In this document: piece after piece, positions 45,341 to 57,600 of the stretch
How the letters are laid out: the number at the start of each line of letters is the position of its first letter
How positions within the stretch are numbered: position 1 is the stretch's first letter
DNA from: Zeugodacus cucurbitae
Lineage: Eukaryota > Arthropoda > Insecta > Diptera > Tephritidae
Length of the DNA stretch: 64,000 nucleotides
Assembly (NCBI RefSeq): GCF_028554725.1
Contig: NC_071671.1
Location: forward strand, 71,232,001 to 71,296,000
Direction: 5' to 3'
The notes under the pieces: generated by a model
Told to the model about the DNA's origin: nothing
Seen by the model: the letters and a program-made list of their open reading frames with translations, nothing else
Databases searched by the model: none
Program-made: the position numbers and the translations under genes

Positions 45341-48300
45341 CATCAGTCAGAAATATCAGACATAACCTCAAACAACATCCATAAATCTGCCAAACTTCTG
45401 TATTGTTTATGTGCTTAACAATAATATTCTAATGATTCATATATTCGATTAAATCCTGATCCCGAAAGCTCTCGTGATTGTTATTCTTAAATTTTAAGAA
45501 CATTCGGGCTTTAAACACTTGTCCGATTGTCTGTCCGCTGTGATTGCAATAGCATTGGACAGCAGCAAATTGATTTATGTTTATTTGACGTCACAAACTC
45601 CGCACTATTTGTTCTTGCAACTGCTGTTGTTGTTGTTGTTAACAGCAGCCTTTTCTATTTTTATTTAATTGCATTTGTATTATTATTTGTTGAAAGTTGC
45701 TGTTATTTGCTGGCAATGCTTCTATTATTGCCCGTTAGAGTGGCAATAGCAACGACAATAATACAACGCAGACAATTACAAATAGTGAATTAATTGAAAT
45801 TGCAACCAACGCCGGCAGAGTGTTGCCACATGCACGCACTCAGACTGGCTGGCTGACAGGTAGGCGGAATGTAATTCGGCTAACACAACTTCATCTGAAT
45901 GCTGCCCGCAAAAGCATTCACTACTGCGGGAAAACCGGCAATACACATACAGAGGCCCTCAGTTTGGATGACTGTGGGGCGCACAGGTTTTCGCAATCGA
46001 GCGCGGCCTCGTGTTTTGTAGAAACCTTGTATCAGATTTTAATTGGAAAACATTGGGAGTTCATGAAAAGAAATCCACTAAAATATCTTGAGCCTAGCCA
46101 TATAAGATGCCTCAGTCTGCCACATTTCTATAAGCAGTTTCTCAAAGAAGAGGATTAAGAAGTTTCTTGAAAGAAAATGCCTTCTGTGGAGAATCGTGCC
46201 AAGTTCTTTTTTAGACGCTCGTCTCTAGGCAAATGTCAACCACTGCTGGACAACACTTGATATGCCAAGCAACGAAAATCAGGAGAATCTCAGTCCGGGC
46301 CGCTCTTATCCATAGTGTTGTCATCTCTCCCGAGGCTATACTCTTGTTTCGATATCAAGCGACGATGGTTCATTGTGTTTTTGTATTCTCTTATTACAAC
46401 GCATCTCATCCTTTACTCTAAACACTAATTTAAATTGAAGATATATCTACCTCTGTGTATCATATGTCTACATATAAAGACTTGGGATAATGTGCATATG
46501 CATGAACTTACCTTTAAATCTATTTTGACGCCGTGCATCTAAAGCCGACAGGGCGACGAAATTAAATTGTCTACCATCTGTCTTAGCCAATTACGGGGAA
46601 ATTAGCCGCCAGCCAAGCGAGTGCATGTGAGAGGAGCGACGTCACAACACACACCAATCACAGTGTTTGCGCAAACCTTGCAACAACAACAAAGACACAA
46701 ATTTATTGTAAATATAAATTGCCTGCGAGGTGTTAATACATCCTTGACAGCACCGTGTGAGACGGCGTCGGACCCTTTTGGCGCAACATGTTGCAAAGGT
46801 ATTGAAAGGGTAAACGCGGAAGATTGGGAGGTGGGCGAAATTGTTTTGTATCCTTTTAGAAATAAAAATCATATCTGTTATTAAAGATTTATATTCAAAA
46901 ATTCATTTTAGAAGAAACTTATTTACCGTTTTTTGGAAAATCTGATTCATAATCACAGTCCACCGAAGAAAGAGAAATGTAGTAGCTAAAATCTACTTGC
47001 AAAACCCGTCAGCATAGTTAAGCCCTTCTAGGTGAGTTGTTCGGCTTCAATAATCATAAAAGAAGAATTTCGGAAAGAGAGACTTTGAAGACTTCACTCT
47101 CTTTTCTAAATGTCAAGCTAATCGTCACAGTTATTTCTTTAGTAATAGAACACAGTCTGTCTGACAAAATCTAGGTAAGCCACCCTCCACACATCGGCTG
47201 TGAGGTCACCCACGCTATCTCGTCCAAAAGGCTAAAAGCTTGTCAACTTGAACTTTGCGGCATTTCAAACATCACACACCATACTTATTTATGTATACAC
47301 AACTGTGTCTAAAGATTACCTCCCGTGCCGCTGTGACAGCTTAAGCCCTTCGCCGTTTCATGTTGATGCGCTGCTTGTCGATTTATTTTGTCTTTATGTT
47401 TGTTATTCATGTTTCACTAATCTGTTGAGCTTTGCTGCCCAATCCACATATTTATTTGCTTTTTCGTTTCTTTTTTTGTTTTTGTGTCCTTACTATTCTT
47501 TTCTCGCCATCAAATTATCGATTTTCCAGCGAGACGCCACACAGCTGGAGATGCTGTTTTTGCCGCCGCTGTCAGCAGCAGCAACGGTACATACCACATA
47601 TAAATGACGTTTCCTTTTAGTGAACACTCCTTCACACACATGTGAATGTATTTCTTTTTGCTTTTGAATCCTGCCTCTGCCTTTGCTGTTTTTCATTTCG
47701 TCCCCATTGAACTGTTTGCGTCGCAGCGGGCGGATGGGGTTCGGCGGGCTGTATCCGTTGTGGTGTGCTGAACGCGGGTGCAAATGTTGTGGTTTTCATA
47801 TTTTGCTGATTTTTGTACCATCCACGGTGTGCGGTTGTCTGCTGGCACGCCCCACGGTTATTGTTGGGCCCCACACTCTCTGCCAGTGTGTCAACATGCT
47901 GCCCTCGAAAATGCTTTTCCACTTTCACAATAACATCACAGAGCGCTTTCCTGCTACATTCAACGCAAGCGGGTGGGGAGGGGAGCGTGCCTGTGTGGCA
48001 ACCAACAAAGAGGCAACCAAAGAATTTATTACGCGATGATTCATAATTCTCATTTCTATTTCCATTTCAAGGCAGACGCCGCACACTCTGTTTACATACA
48101 TACATATATTTTAATACATTGAGTTGGCGATGCTGCCGCCACTGTCGCACTGCAGCTGCTTGCTATGTAGACAGCCGAGCAGCCGAGCAGCCAGCAGCCA
48201 ACGCGATCCACTGTAGTCAAATACCGGAACGAAGTGTGTGCGCTGAGCTGTTGATGGCTATGTTGCGGCGGTAGTTGGCGGCTAGCGAGCCGGCTTTCTG

Positions 48301-50950
48301 TCTATCTGTCTGTCGGCTTGAACTCATCACTTCTTCTGCAAAGCGGGTGAAATAAACGCGCGACCATTCAGATGATTCTGCGCTAAGAACAAACAGGGAT
48401 TACTTTAAAGGAACGACGTTGGAGGGTGGTGCGGTAGGGAGCAGCTGGAGCTAGCGAACCTGCTTGCAGCTCTCGTATGCATTTATACTGTACGACGCAC
48501 TCGGGTGCAGTTGAAAAGCCACCGGAAGAGCTGACTGCTGCTCTGTTTGCACAGTTTAGTTTTATTTGTTTGCCGCTTTGTGGCTACGTCGTCTGCTTTT
48601 AGGCGCCATAGCTGGCTATTTATAAAACACAAATAAATACGGAATTATCTTAGAAATACAAAAAATGGTTGTTGAAATAAAGAACTGAGGTTTAGGTTGT
48701 CTAAATATTTGTTTATTTATATCTGTGAGCTTAAAAGGACTGGCGAACGGTCACAGTTCATTGATAGCGGGTTTGTCTCATAGCACCACTATATTAATAT
48801 ACTACTTGGGAAGATTCGAAGGGATTGTGTAAACTGTTTTGAACCAAAGCGTGAGGTTTCGCTGGTTATTGTAGAGTTATTATGTTTGAACTGGTACAAA
48901 ATAGGGCAGTCCGTTATTTAGTATATTATTTTTATCGGTCTCAAAGAGCTACTTCCATTCTCATTCAACTTTGCTCCACCACTTAGCTACCATTAAGTAG
49001 TGATATCCTTGGAATCTGGTATCTGACATAAAAAATTTCTGACTTTTTTGATCCACATAATGTCAGACTCCACATATACAAAAATCGCCTAAGAAAGTTC
49101 TGTCGCAAGGATTTTAGTTCATACTTTAAAACACATTTCCTTCCTTTTATTCCTTCATACTTGCCAACTAAGAAAAGAAAACCCGACTAATCAGCATGTA
49201 CCGCCCACTTTCATTTAAAAAGGACAAACAGTTAAAAAGAAAGCAAAAGAAGGAATTTATGCGAGGCAATTTATGCAAGAAGATAATAGTGCAAGTAAAC
49301 CCTGTGGTCTTAATAAGCTTACTTGCTAAACTTTGCATAAACTTCTAAACTTTTGAGCTTACAGCATTCATTGTAATCCATGTGGCCTACCTTCAGGCGT
49401 TTAGACTATTTTCATTTCATTTTGAACTATTTACAGCCACAGCTTTGCCCTGCACAGCTACTCTACTAACTATGTGTGCAACTATTCTCTAGCTTTAACA
49501 AATCCTGCGCTAGCTTTTCATTTTGAGCCAACGCTCTTCTCGCATATTCTTTACTGCCTACTTACAGGCGCTCACAGCCAACAACTAATTTTTTAAGTGC
49601 ACTTTACATTATTGCTGCTTGCTAATGATTTCACCGCTTTGCTGTTGTTGTAGTTATTTCATTTTACAACATTTGTTGTTTTTTTTTTTCCTTTTTCATT
49701 GGAAGAATTATTACAGCAGTTAATTAAAATGTAACATACATTCCGCATTGTCAGCAACGTGGCAAGCGGCGAACGTGCAACACGACAACTTGCAACATGC
49801 TTGTAATGTGCGACGTTGCGACAGCATTTCTCCTTGTAGCCTGCACGCCAAAGACAAAGCGCCGCTATAATTCACAATCAGCGTGGAGTCGGCATGGCGG
49901 TGTCGGAGGCGACAGTAGAGTACGGCGTGATTTTTCCGCTGCTGTTGAAAGTACACACCGCCCGCTCTCTGGCGGATGCGACGCGTGCGCTTGGATAACT
50001 GCGGTGGCTCGGAAAGGATTAGTGTACGCTTTCTATTAATATGGGCTTATTTATTTTTTATCTATGAAATGCGAGTATCACGAGGGATAGGGGAATTTTT
50101 AATGTTCGTCTCTTGTTAAAGCCCTTGATGAGAGGCACTAATATGTACTCAAGTAATTTTACTTCAGTTTATCGGGTATATGTCTTTAATTCTAAGTAAG
50201 TAAGTTGTAGTAAATATTATAGTACCAGTAACCTAACCTCGTAGAAGATCATATCCGTTCTCTTCCGCGTTTCCACTTTCTTATAATTCCGTTCGTATTT
50301 ATTGTAACACCCTCGTATTTACGGAACTGTCTGCTGGATGTGGTTGGTGGTATACATCTTCTTGGTTGACTGCCTGGTTTGGTTGAGTGTTGGGCACTCG
50401 ATTGCATTTGCCAATTTGCCGAAGGAATAAATAAAATCGAGCATTGTTGCTGGTGCAGCCGCAATGTGGCATGCATGGTTGCTTCTTGCCACGGCAGTCG
50501 GCGTAAGGCAGATGCGCCGAAAGCGCAGGATGCCAACTCGCGCCTCTGTACGAGAGACGGAAAAGTGCAAAGTAATTTATTGTTTATGATGTGTAATTGT
50601 CCGTTGTTGTTGTTTTTTTTGTTGGCGCTGTTTCGGATATTATTACACCAACACACACGCAACAACACACTCCAACTGTCAGCCCGAAAACGGCATATTT
50701 CGCGCTTATTGAAAATTCATGAAATACATTAAATGGGCGACGCGATTTCGTGTAATGCCTCATTGCTCTGCTGAGTTTCACAGTTTTAAGGGGATTAATA
50801 TTGCATCTCGGCAACGCAATCAAGCGCGCCACACACAGAGAGTTTGTTGCAAGTGAAATTTTTCTGTCCTCAATTTATGTTTTTATATTTTACTCACATG
50901 TGTGTGAAAGATGTGTGTTTTAATGTCTGTGTTTTTGTTGATTTTGGAGG

Positions 50951-50979
50951 CATGACGCCAGACAGTACCAGGCGTCATG
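50951..50979. repeat. Perfect 9-bp inverted repeat, 11-base loop
   Basis: CATGACGCC (50951-50959) and GGCGTCATG (50971-50979) are exact reverse complements. The repeat is isolated within the intron and its function is unknown. Confidence 0.5.
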
Positions 50980-53207
50980 TCAATACAATTTCAGTTGAGG
51001 TTATATCGGAGTACCTCTTTAAGTACTTATATATTTGGACACCCTGGAGGGACGAGGGAAATTTATTATTTGTTTCGCTTTAAAAAGAACTCTTTACCAA
51101 CGGGAAGGATTCCGAAACTAAGAGAGGGCTAAAAAGCTGAGCAAACCTTAAAAAGCACTGATTTGGCTGATAATCCCAAAGAGTATCTCAGAAGTAAAGC
51201 GATTTTTAAACAAAATCGCACAGAATCTTTTGAAGAGTTGCAGTTATAAAATATTCATTAGAAGCCTGCACTCCAATTTTCATTAAGTTTAAGACCTTTG
51301 TCCACCAAGTGCGTTACAATCAAGATCCATTCAGCGGCAAATGGAAATCAGTCGCACTCTTAATCCCCGGCAATTCATTTTATATTATCCAATTGTTTGC
51401 ATTCAATTTGTAACTCGCGCTCCGGCTCCACTCTATGGCATTTGAGCGCACGCTTTGCTTTGTGCGCGTTTTATATTGAAAATTATACACTCTTCTTCAC
51501 TTCACTTTCTTTATTGTCTGCCAACGCCCGCCAAACACTTTTCTATGGCAGCAATCAAATGGAAGAAAATCAAAATGCACAATAAGAAGCTGTGAACTAC
51601 CAACCATTCATGGAGCCACAATGGCACTGCAGCGACTCCGCCACTTTTCCGCCCGCTACCACCAAAGCTGCAGCACTTCACTGCCGTTATTCCCTATGCT
51701 TTCGCCTGCCTCTGCCCCCAATTACATTTACAGCCGTTGAAGCATTCGGCCATTATGCACTTTTTGTGCGCGCCACTGTGCGCTCAGTTTCGGTTCGTAT
51801 GCGTGCGTTTGTTAAGTATGAATTATGAATTAGTTACATTTATGGGGCGTTATCGCCCGGTTTGCTTTGGTCGAGTGCAGCCCCAACCTCCATTGCCACC
51901 CCTTGCAACATGTTGCCATAGAGAGATGTGTGTGCTTTAACAAATTCTCGTTTCGATTTATTTATTGGTTGTTGGCTGTTTGCCGGCTTTTCGCCATAAA
52001 TATTAATCCGAGTCAAACTCGAGATGATTTAAGTGTTTTTGATGTGCCACTTTGTGTCTATGCCACGCCACGCCCGGCACAGCAGCTTCGTGCTTCATTG
52101 AGATTTTGAGTTTTTTCGGCTTTTCAGCTTTGCTCCAACCTGATGTCAACGCGCCGGCCGCTTTGTACAGTTCTATTTAATACTCGCACCAATTTTGTAG
52201 AGAGTACTATGCGGAGTGGACAAAACCGATTATTTTGGGTTTTGATTTATGTATTTGCTTTTAAGTTTAAAATTTTTTTTGGAAATTCCAAATATTAAAT
52301 CTAGCTAATACTAGAGTATTCCAGTTGTTTCTGCTGTGAGTTTAATTCGAATTTAGAAGTAGGCGTTGTTGTATATTAAAAGACGATCTCATTTAGAATC
52401 AATAAAAGAGAACTAATGAAATTATAAAGTCTTATATAAGACCAAATTAAGATTGGAGCATATATCGGGATATCTTGTGAAAGACAATAGAAAAATAGAG
52501 TTCTCTCAGCTCAAGTTAATCCTCTAATACCTAATCATGGATCATGGAGTGTTTCTGAAAACATTCGGAAACATTCGGAAGAGTATTTAAAGAGGAGACT
52601 TACTGGAAGTTTTTCTAGCATTTTTCGAAAAACATCATTCTTTAACTACTAATCAAAACTAATTTTTTAAGCTAATGCAACAACAACAACAATATTCTGG
52701 AAGGAATTATTTGAAAGATAAATGGTTTGTCAGTTCTGCGCAGCACGAAGACATTTTCTAGGTTATGCTAGTGTAAGTAGGACAATGATTTAATTAAAAT
52801 TAAGCGAACGTGTGGCGATGACCAACAACAATGGACAAGTGATAAATGATTGCTAGACGGGCTTGTGGCATGTGGCGTGTGGCGTCTGACACGGTAGAAG
52901 GCTTCCCTGTCATATTTGCTTTATACTTTATGAGCTCACAATTTTATTATTTTGTTTTTATAGCCCGTTACATGGACACACATGTACAGTTATGACAAAG
53001 TTAAGAATGTCACTTTAGTCGCGTTTGAGTCATTCCGAAAGTTTTCGCACCACATAACGTTGTTAAACAGCCAAGTGCCAAGTGCCAGTTGCGCTTACGA
53101 TTTATGCATGAAGTTGACTTTTCGGGACACTTTTATGCTTTTATACCCAATAGCAATTTATTTAACGCCCTCCGTGGCATAAAACAGACAATTGACTCAT
53201 ACCAGGA

Positions 53208-53251
53208 AATTAATTTTGGTTTCTCTTCTGTCCTTCTCGTTTCAGGTGAGT
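53208..53251 (+). other. Recursive splice site 2 (zero-length exon, ratchet point)
   Basis: After a branch-like TTAAT at 53211-53215, a pyrimidine-rich tract (53218-53243, TTTCTCTTCTGTCCTTCTCG) leads to TTTCAG ending at 53245, directly followed by GTGAGT (53246-53251). It has the same structure and orientation as the site at 36429/36430, 16.8 kb downstream of it. Confidence 0.75.
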
Positions 53252-54664
53252 GTCAGCGGCATAAATAATTGGCCGAATTTGTGAATTTGAGAAGAAGAAC
53301 CGGGAAAGATTATCCATATATTATATGAAGAGGTGCATTCCGCAAGGGAGTGCGGTCATTGTCGCCGAAGTTCCGGTAAATTGGCACCGCCAAACAGCCA
53401 ATCAACCCGCTTGACAAGCGCCAAAGTTCATTTGCATTTATGGGCTAAGGCAAACAGACACACACATGCCTCGCATTCAGAACTACAAAGTACCGGCGCT
53501 TCGCTGCTGTTATGCATCGCATTGTCTTTTGTGACGAAATTTCGCATATTTCGGTAATAATTTCAGCCAAATACTTTCAACATTTTAAAGCGTCGCAACA
53601 AATTCCGGGAAACACTCTGTGGCACACCAGCAACAAAGCGCTGCGGTTTATGATCTCAACGACTGTTTATGAACGCTACGCACTATCCGCAACTGTGGGA
53701 TGGTGCATCTGTGCTTCAGACGAGCAACCCTGTTTTTTATATTTTTTATGGGTTTTTCGGTGGTTTAATGCAGTGTGCCTTATGACACTTTGTTTTTATC
53801 GCCGAACATTGGCCGCAGCCTGAAAGCATATGCAAATACCGCGACACATATTCACATGTGTATGCATGAGGCGATGTTCGTATGCATGTGCTGAAGCATA
53901 ATTTGCATAAAATTTTGTTTAGAGAACATCAAGTAAATCCTTTACGCGTGCATTTGTTTTTATTTTTTTTTTTCAAGCTATCTGATTTGCATACCGAGTT
54001 ACCTATTTTGTGCGCTGTTTTATGTGGGGGCTTAGTTGGGAGCCATTTTGCAGAAAGCCAGCGCATTTATATTTAATATGTGATGTGTTTTTGGCATAAT
54101 GACTGCCCGAATTATAGGTTATGCGAGCTTTGAGTGGTTTTACCTTGTTGTTGTTATTAAAATAAGTACAAATCTCAAAAACAAACTTCAAATCTTGATT
54201 ATATTTCGAGTTTCCAAAGTAAAGTACAAAAACACCAGAGATACATACATATGTCTCTACCTCTATGCAGGGTGCATCAGATGTTCTTGATTTTTATAAA
54301 TATAAATAAAAAGTTGCCATTTAAGTTCTATTAAAAATTATCCAAAGGCAAAGATAGAAGCTTCTCAGGACGCATCCGAAGCGAAGCAAATACTATGCCG
54401 GTCAGCGAGATCTCGTCTATCAAGCGAGATCTTCACACACAGTATGAGCAGATAGCTCTAGAAAGATGGAAATCGATGACTAAATGGGAAATAACGAAGT
54501 AGATTTGGCCTAAATATGATAGGATAAGAACCAAGGACATATTAAATAGTTGCAAGGAAAAACATATATAGACTTACAGCTACCATAACGGAGCATAGGC
54601 CATTACTCACTACATTGCATCAAAATGGCGCATCTAGCGTTAATTGAGCCGGAATGGCTGCACT

Positions 54665-54680
54665 CCTACCTACCTACCTA
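54665..54680. repeat. Short (CTAC)n tandem repeat
   Basis: Four CTAC-type units in CCTACCTACCTACCTATCC. Confidence 0.7.
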
Positions 54681-57600
54681 TCCATCAATTATTTTGACAT
54701 TGGTAGGGAAGGTATTTATCAGCGGTTTGATGAATGAATATTATATCAGATTTTTTTCGAACTAGAGGTACAGGACCCTCCATGAGAAAAATCCAAAAAA
54801 AAAAAATCCAAAAATCCAATATTCTACTACTCAAACCTTCACGAGCATGGAAATTAACATATGAGCGCATACGAAGCGTCTAACTCTTTGTAGCCACGCC
54901 CACACCCACTAAGAGCGAAATTACAGTCTGGCAATTACAAGTAATTCAAACGCAAATTTAACCACAAACACACATAAACAAAATAAACAAAGAGTAAAAG
55001 GAAACAGAATTTTGGAAACAACAATAAAAACAAGAAACACCTAAAAAAGAATATCACATGACTAAAATAATGAAAGTGAAGTGGATATAGAAATGGCCGT
55101 AAAAATGTAAACGACGAGACCGCAGAGAGTAGAGTGGTGAGCAAGTAAAAGTTATAATGGCACTTGGGAACAAAAAGCGAGAAAAACCGAAATTAAAGAT
55201 GGAGCTAAACGGGGAGGAAATGTGGCAAGGCGAGAGTGTAGGAAGTGAAAAACTTTTGCCAATTATATTAACGCTATGACAACAAAACCAACCTCAAAAC
55301 AACACTTACACTTGCCGTCATAGTAGCAGAATAAATGGTAATTATCATTGCGGCAACAACTACTCTTACCGTTATAATTTTAATGGTTCTTTTGTAGCGT
55401 GTCTAACAAAACAAAATGTGGCTACTTTTGTGGAGGAACCGTCGGGTTGGCTGAGTTAGAGGCGCGTTTGGCTTGTGCGACCACCTCGTTTTAGCATAGA
55501 GTACTACGGCAACTCTAGTTGTTAGTAGTCGAGTCTGCTTAGCGCTGCGCTTGCTTGTAAATTTGGCGCAGTTATCTGTAATTTTTTCGCACTTAACGGC
55601 AGCTCTGTTGGTGGCGTGGTTATGATTATTAGTCTCAGCTTTGTAGGCAACCACCCACACCACGCGCTGTTGCGGTAGACAATGCCGAAAATTCGCTAAT
55701 GAACATTCCTGCTGTCAGTTTTAGGTTGTTGGTCCGTAGGCTCCATCCATCGACGCGTAGTACACATGTTTTCATAAAGCGTGGATGTAGGTATTTTAAT
55801 TAGCGTTGTTACTTTCGTTCGTGTTTTAAGCGCTTTTTTCAGCTATTTATTTATGAAATAGAAATGTAAAATTGAAAGTTGGTGTAATGTGGAGTTTAAA
55901 TACATAAACATATTCGGTTCCAATGACTTTATAAAAAAATTAAATCTGGTCTTAAAACCAGTTTTTTTTATAAAATATATTTCTTTTGATAGGATATAGA
56001 AATATTTATCTTAGTTTCATAAATAATTCCAATTACGGCTTCTTAAATTGTATCATCCTTATCGGTTTTACTCATAAATATTCTTCATTAATTAAACTAT
56101 TTTATGTAAAGTCTTAATGAATTAGAAAAATTCATATACCCTGACCTTAACATATCTGAAAATCTACATATATAGACGCATGACTTTGTATATTTTTGAT
56201 ATCGATTGAACGATTAACGTTTATTTTTAGTTCTTTTCAATACCAGGGGAATATTTAACAAATCTTTTGTTGCCCGCTTTGTCTACTGTCAATCGACAAT
56301 CTCTATTTCCCTACATTTTTGTACAGTTAGGTGTAATATGCATCATAGTTGATACCGTTCTAACCGCTGCTGATAACAACAACGGCAATTTCCTGCTCGA
56401 TTATAAATTGAATGTAGCCTACATTTGTTTCCATTGAATGCCGATAATTACCAGCTGCTCCACGCAGGGACCACAATTTCGACCCTAAAACCATGCCCCC
56501 CCTCGCAAGATTTACGAGTGCACAAATATGTTTACATACAAACACACACACACGCATTCACATGCTTTTGCTGAGTTTCCCACCCGCCAGCGAGCTTCGA
56601 GCGCTGCTTACGTCGTCGAAATCGAAATCAATTTAATTTTTATTTGTTTTCGTTTTTACACATTTGCGATAACATCTGGTAACCCAAAGCTCACTCTTAA
56701 TCTATTGTTTATGTGCTTTTTTGTGTTGTTCGTTTTGTTGTTGAAATGGGCGCATAGCTGAGTAAATACTTCGGAACGTGACACAAAATTGAAATGACTT
56801 ATTTTACTCAGTTTGTATGAGATAAGGAAAGGGAAAGGTACAAAGGGAAATATATGGTTACCGTATTGTTGGGAACAAAGGTTGGAAAATGATGTGAGAA
56901 AAAATGTCTCTAAACACGTTGTATTAGTGACGCATAATAACAGTTATGTTCGGCACAAATGCAGCACCCAAAAAGGTTTAAGACGCCTCTTAAACAAAAT
57001 ATGCTCCACCGAGAGTTGGTAGTCAACATCAGCAAAACAAAGAAAATAAAAAAAATCATATATTTCCACAGTAGACCACCATTATTATAATAACTCTTTA
57101 AAAATTCAATTACAAAGCCATTTACTTTGTTGCCGAAACACAATTTAAATAACCATTTGAGTGCAATCTATTAAGAAATTCATTTGACGACAGTAATATG
57201 CTCCGACAGTTCATGCAAGCGATTCCCCCTTCGTGACTCCACCGTCCACCTGTACGCTAGTTTCCATTTCGGACATTTTTTCTTTTGCTGGCAATACATA
57301 AGTCGTCGAGTCTTTCGAATGCGGAATAATCAGCAAGCACTCGTGTGCCTTTGCTTGTTTTTTTTTGTCTAAAGTCTAAATGTCTGTATTAGTGCTGTTA
57401 ATTCAATCAAATCAAATGTAAATTGTCAAGTCAGCGTTCGTTCAAGCAAATCTAGTTGCAATTTTCCATTCCATTCGGACTTGATTAAAAGCACTTTAGG
57501 CGCCACCAGAGTTGTGTAAGTGACGCTCGCGCTGCGGCTACATGTTGCGGACACATTGTTGAGAACGGTTCACAGGCACCACCGGACCAAAGAGCCGCGC

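Larger units (their letters stand above)
36430..53245 (+). other. Giant intron, second recursive segment (about 16.8 kb)
   Basis: No credible coding sequence apart from transposon fragments: mariner at 39481 and 42236, LINE at 44881. It includes a GC-richer, imperfectly repetitive stretch at 48120-48340 (AGCCGAGCAGCCGAGCAGCC and similar) that could be regulatory. A weaker AG|GTGAGT junction lies at 47031/47032. Confidence 0.5.
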
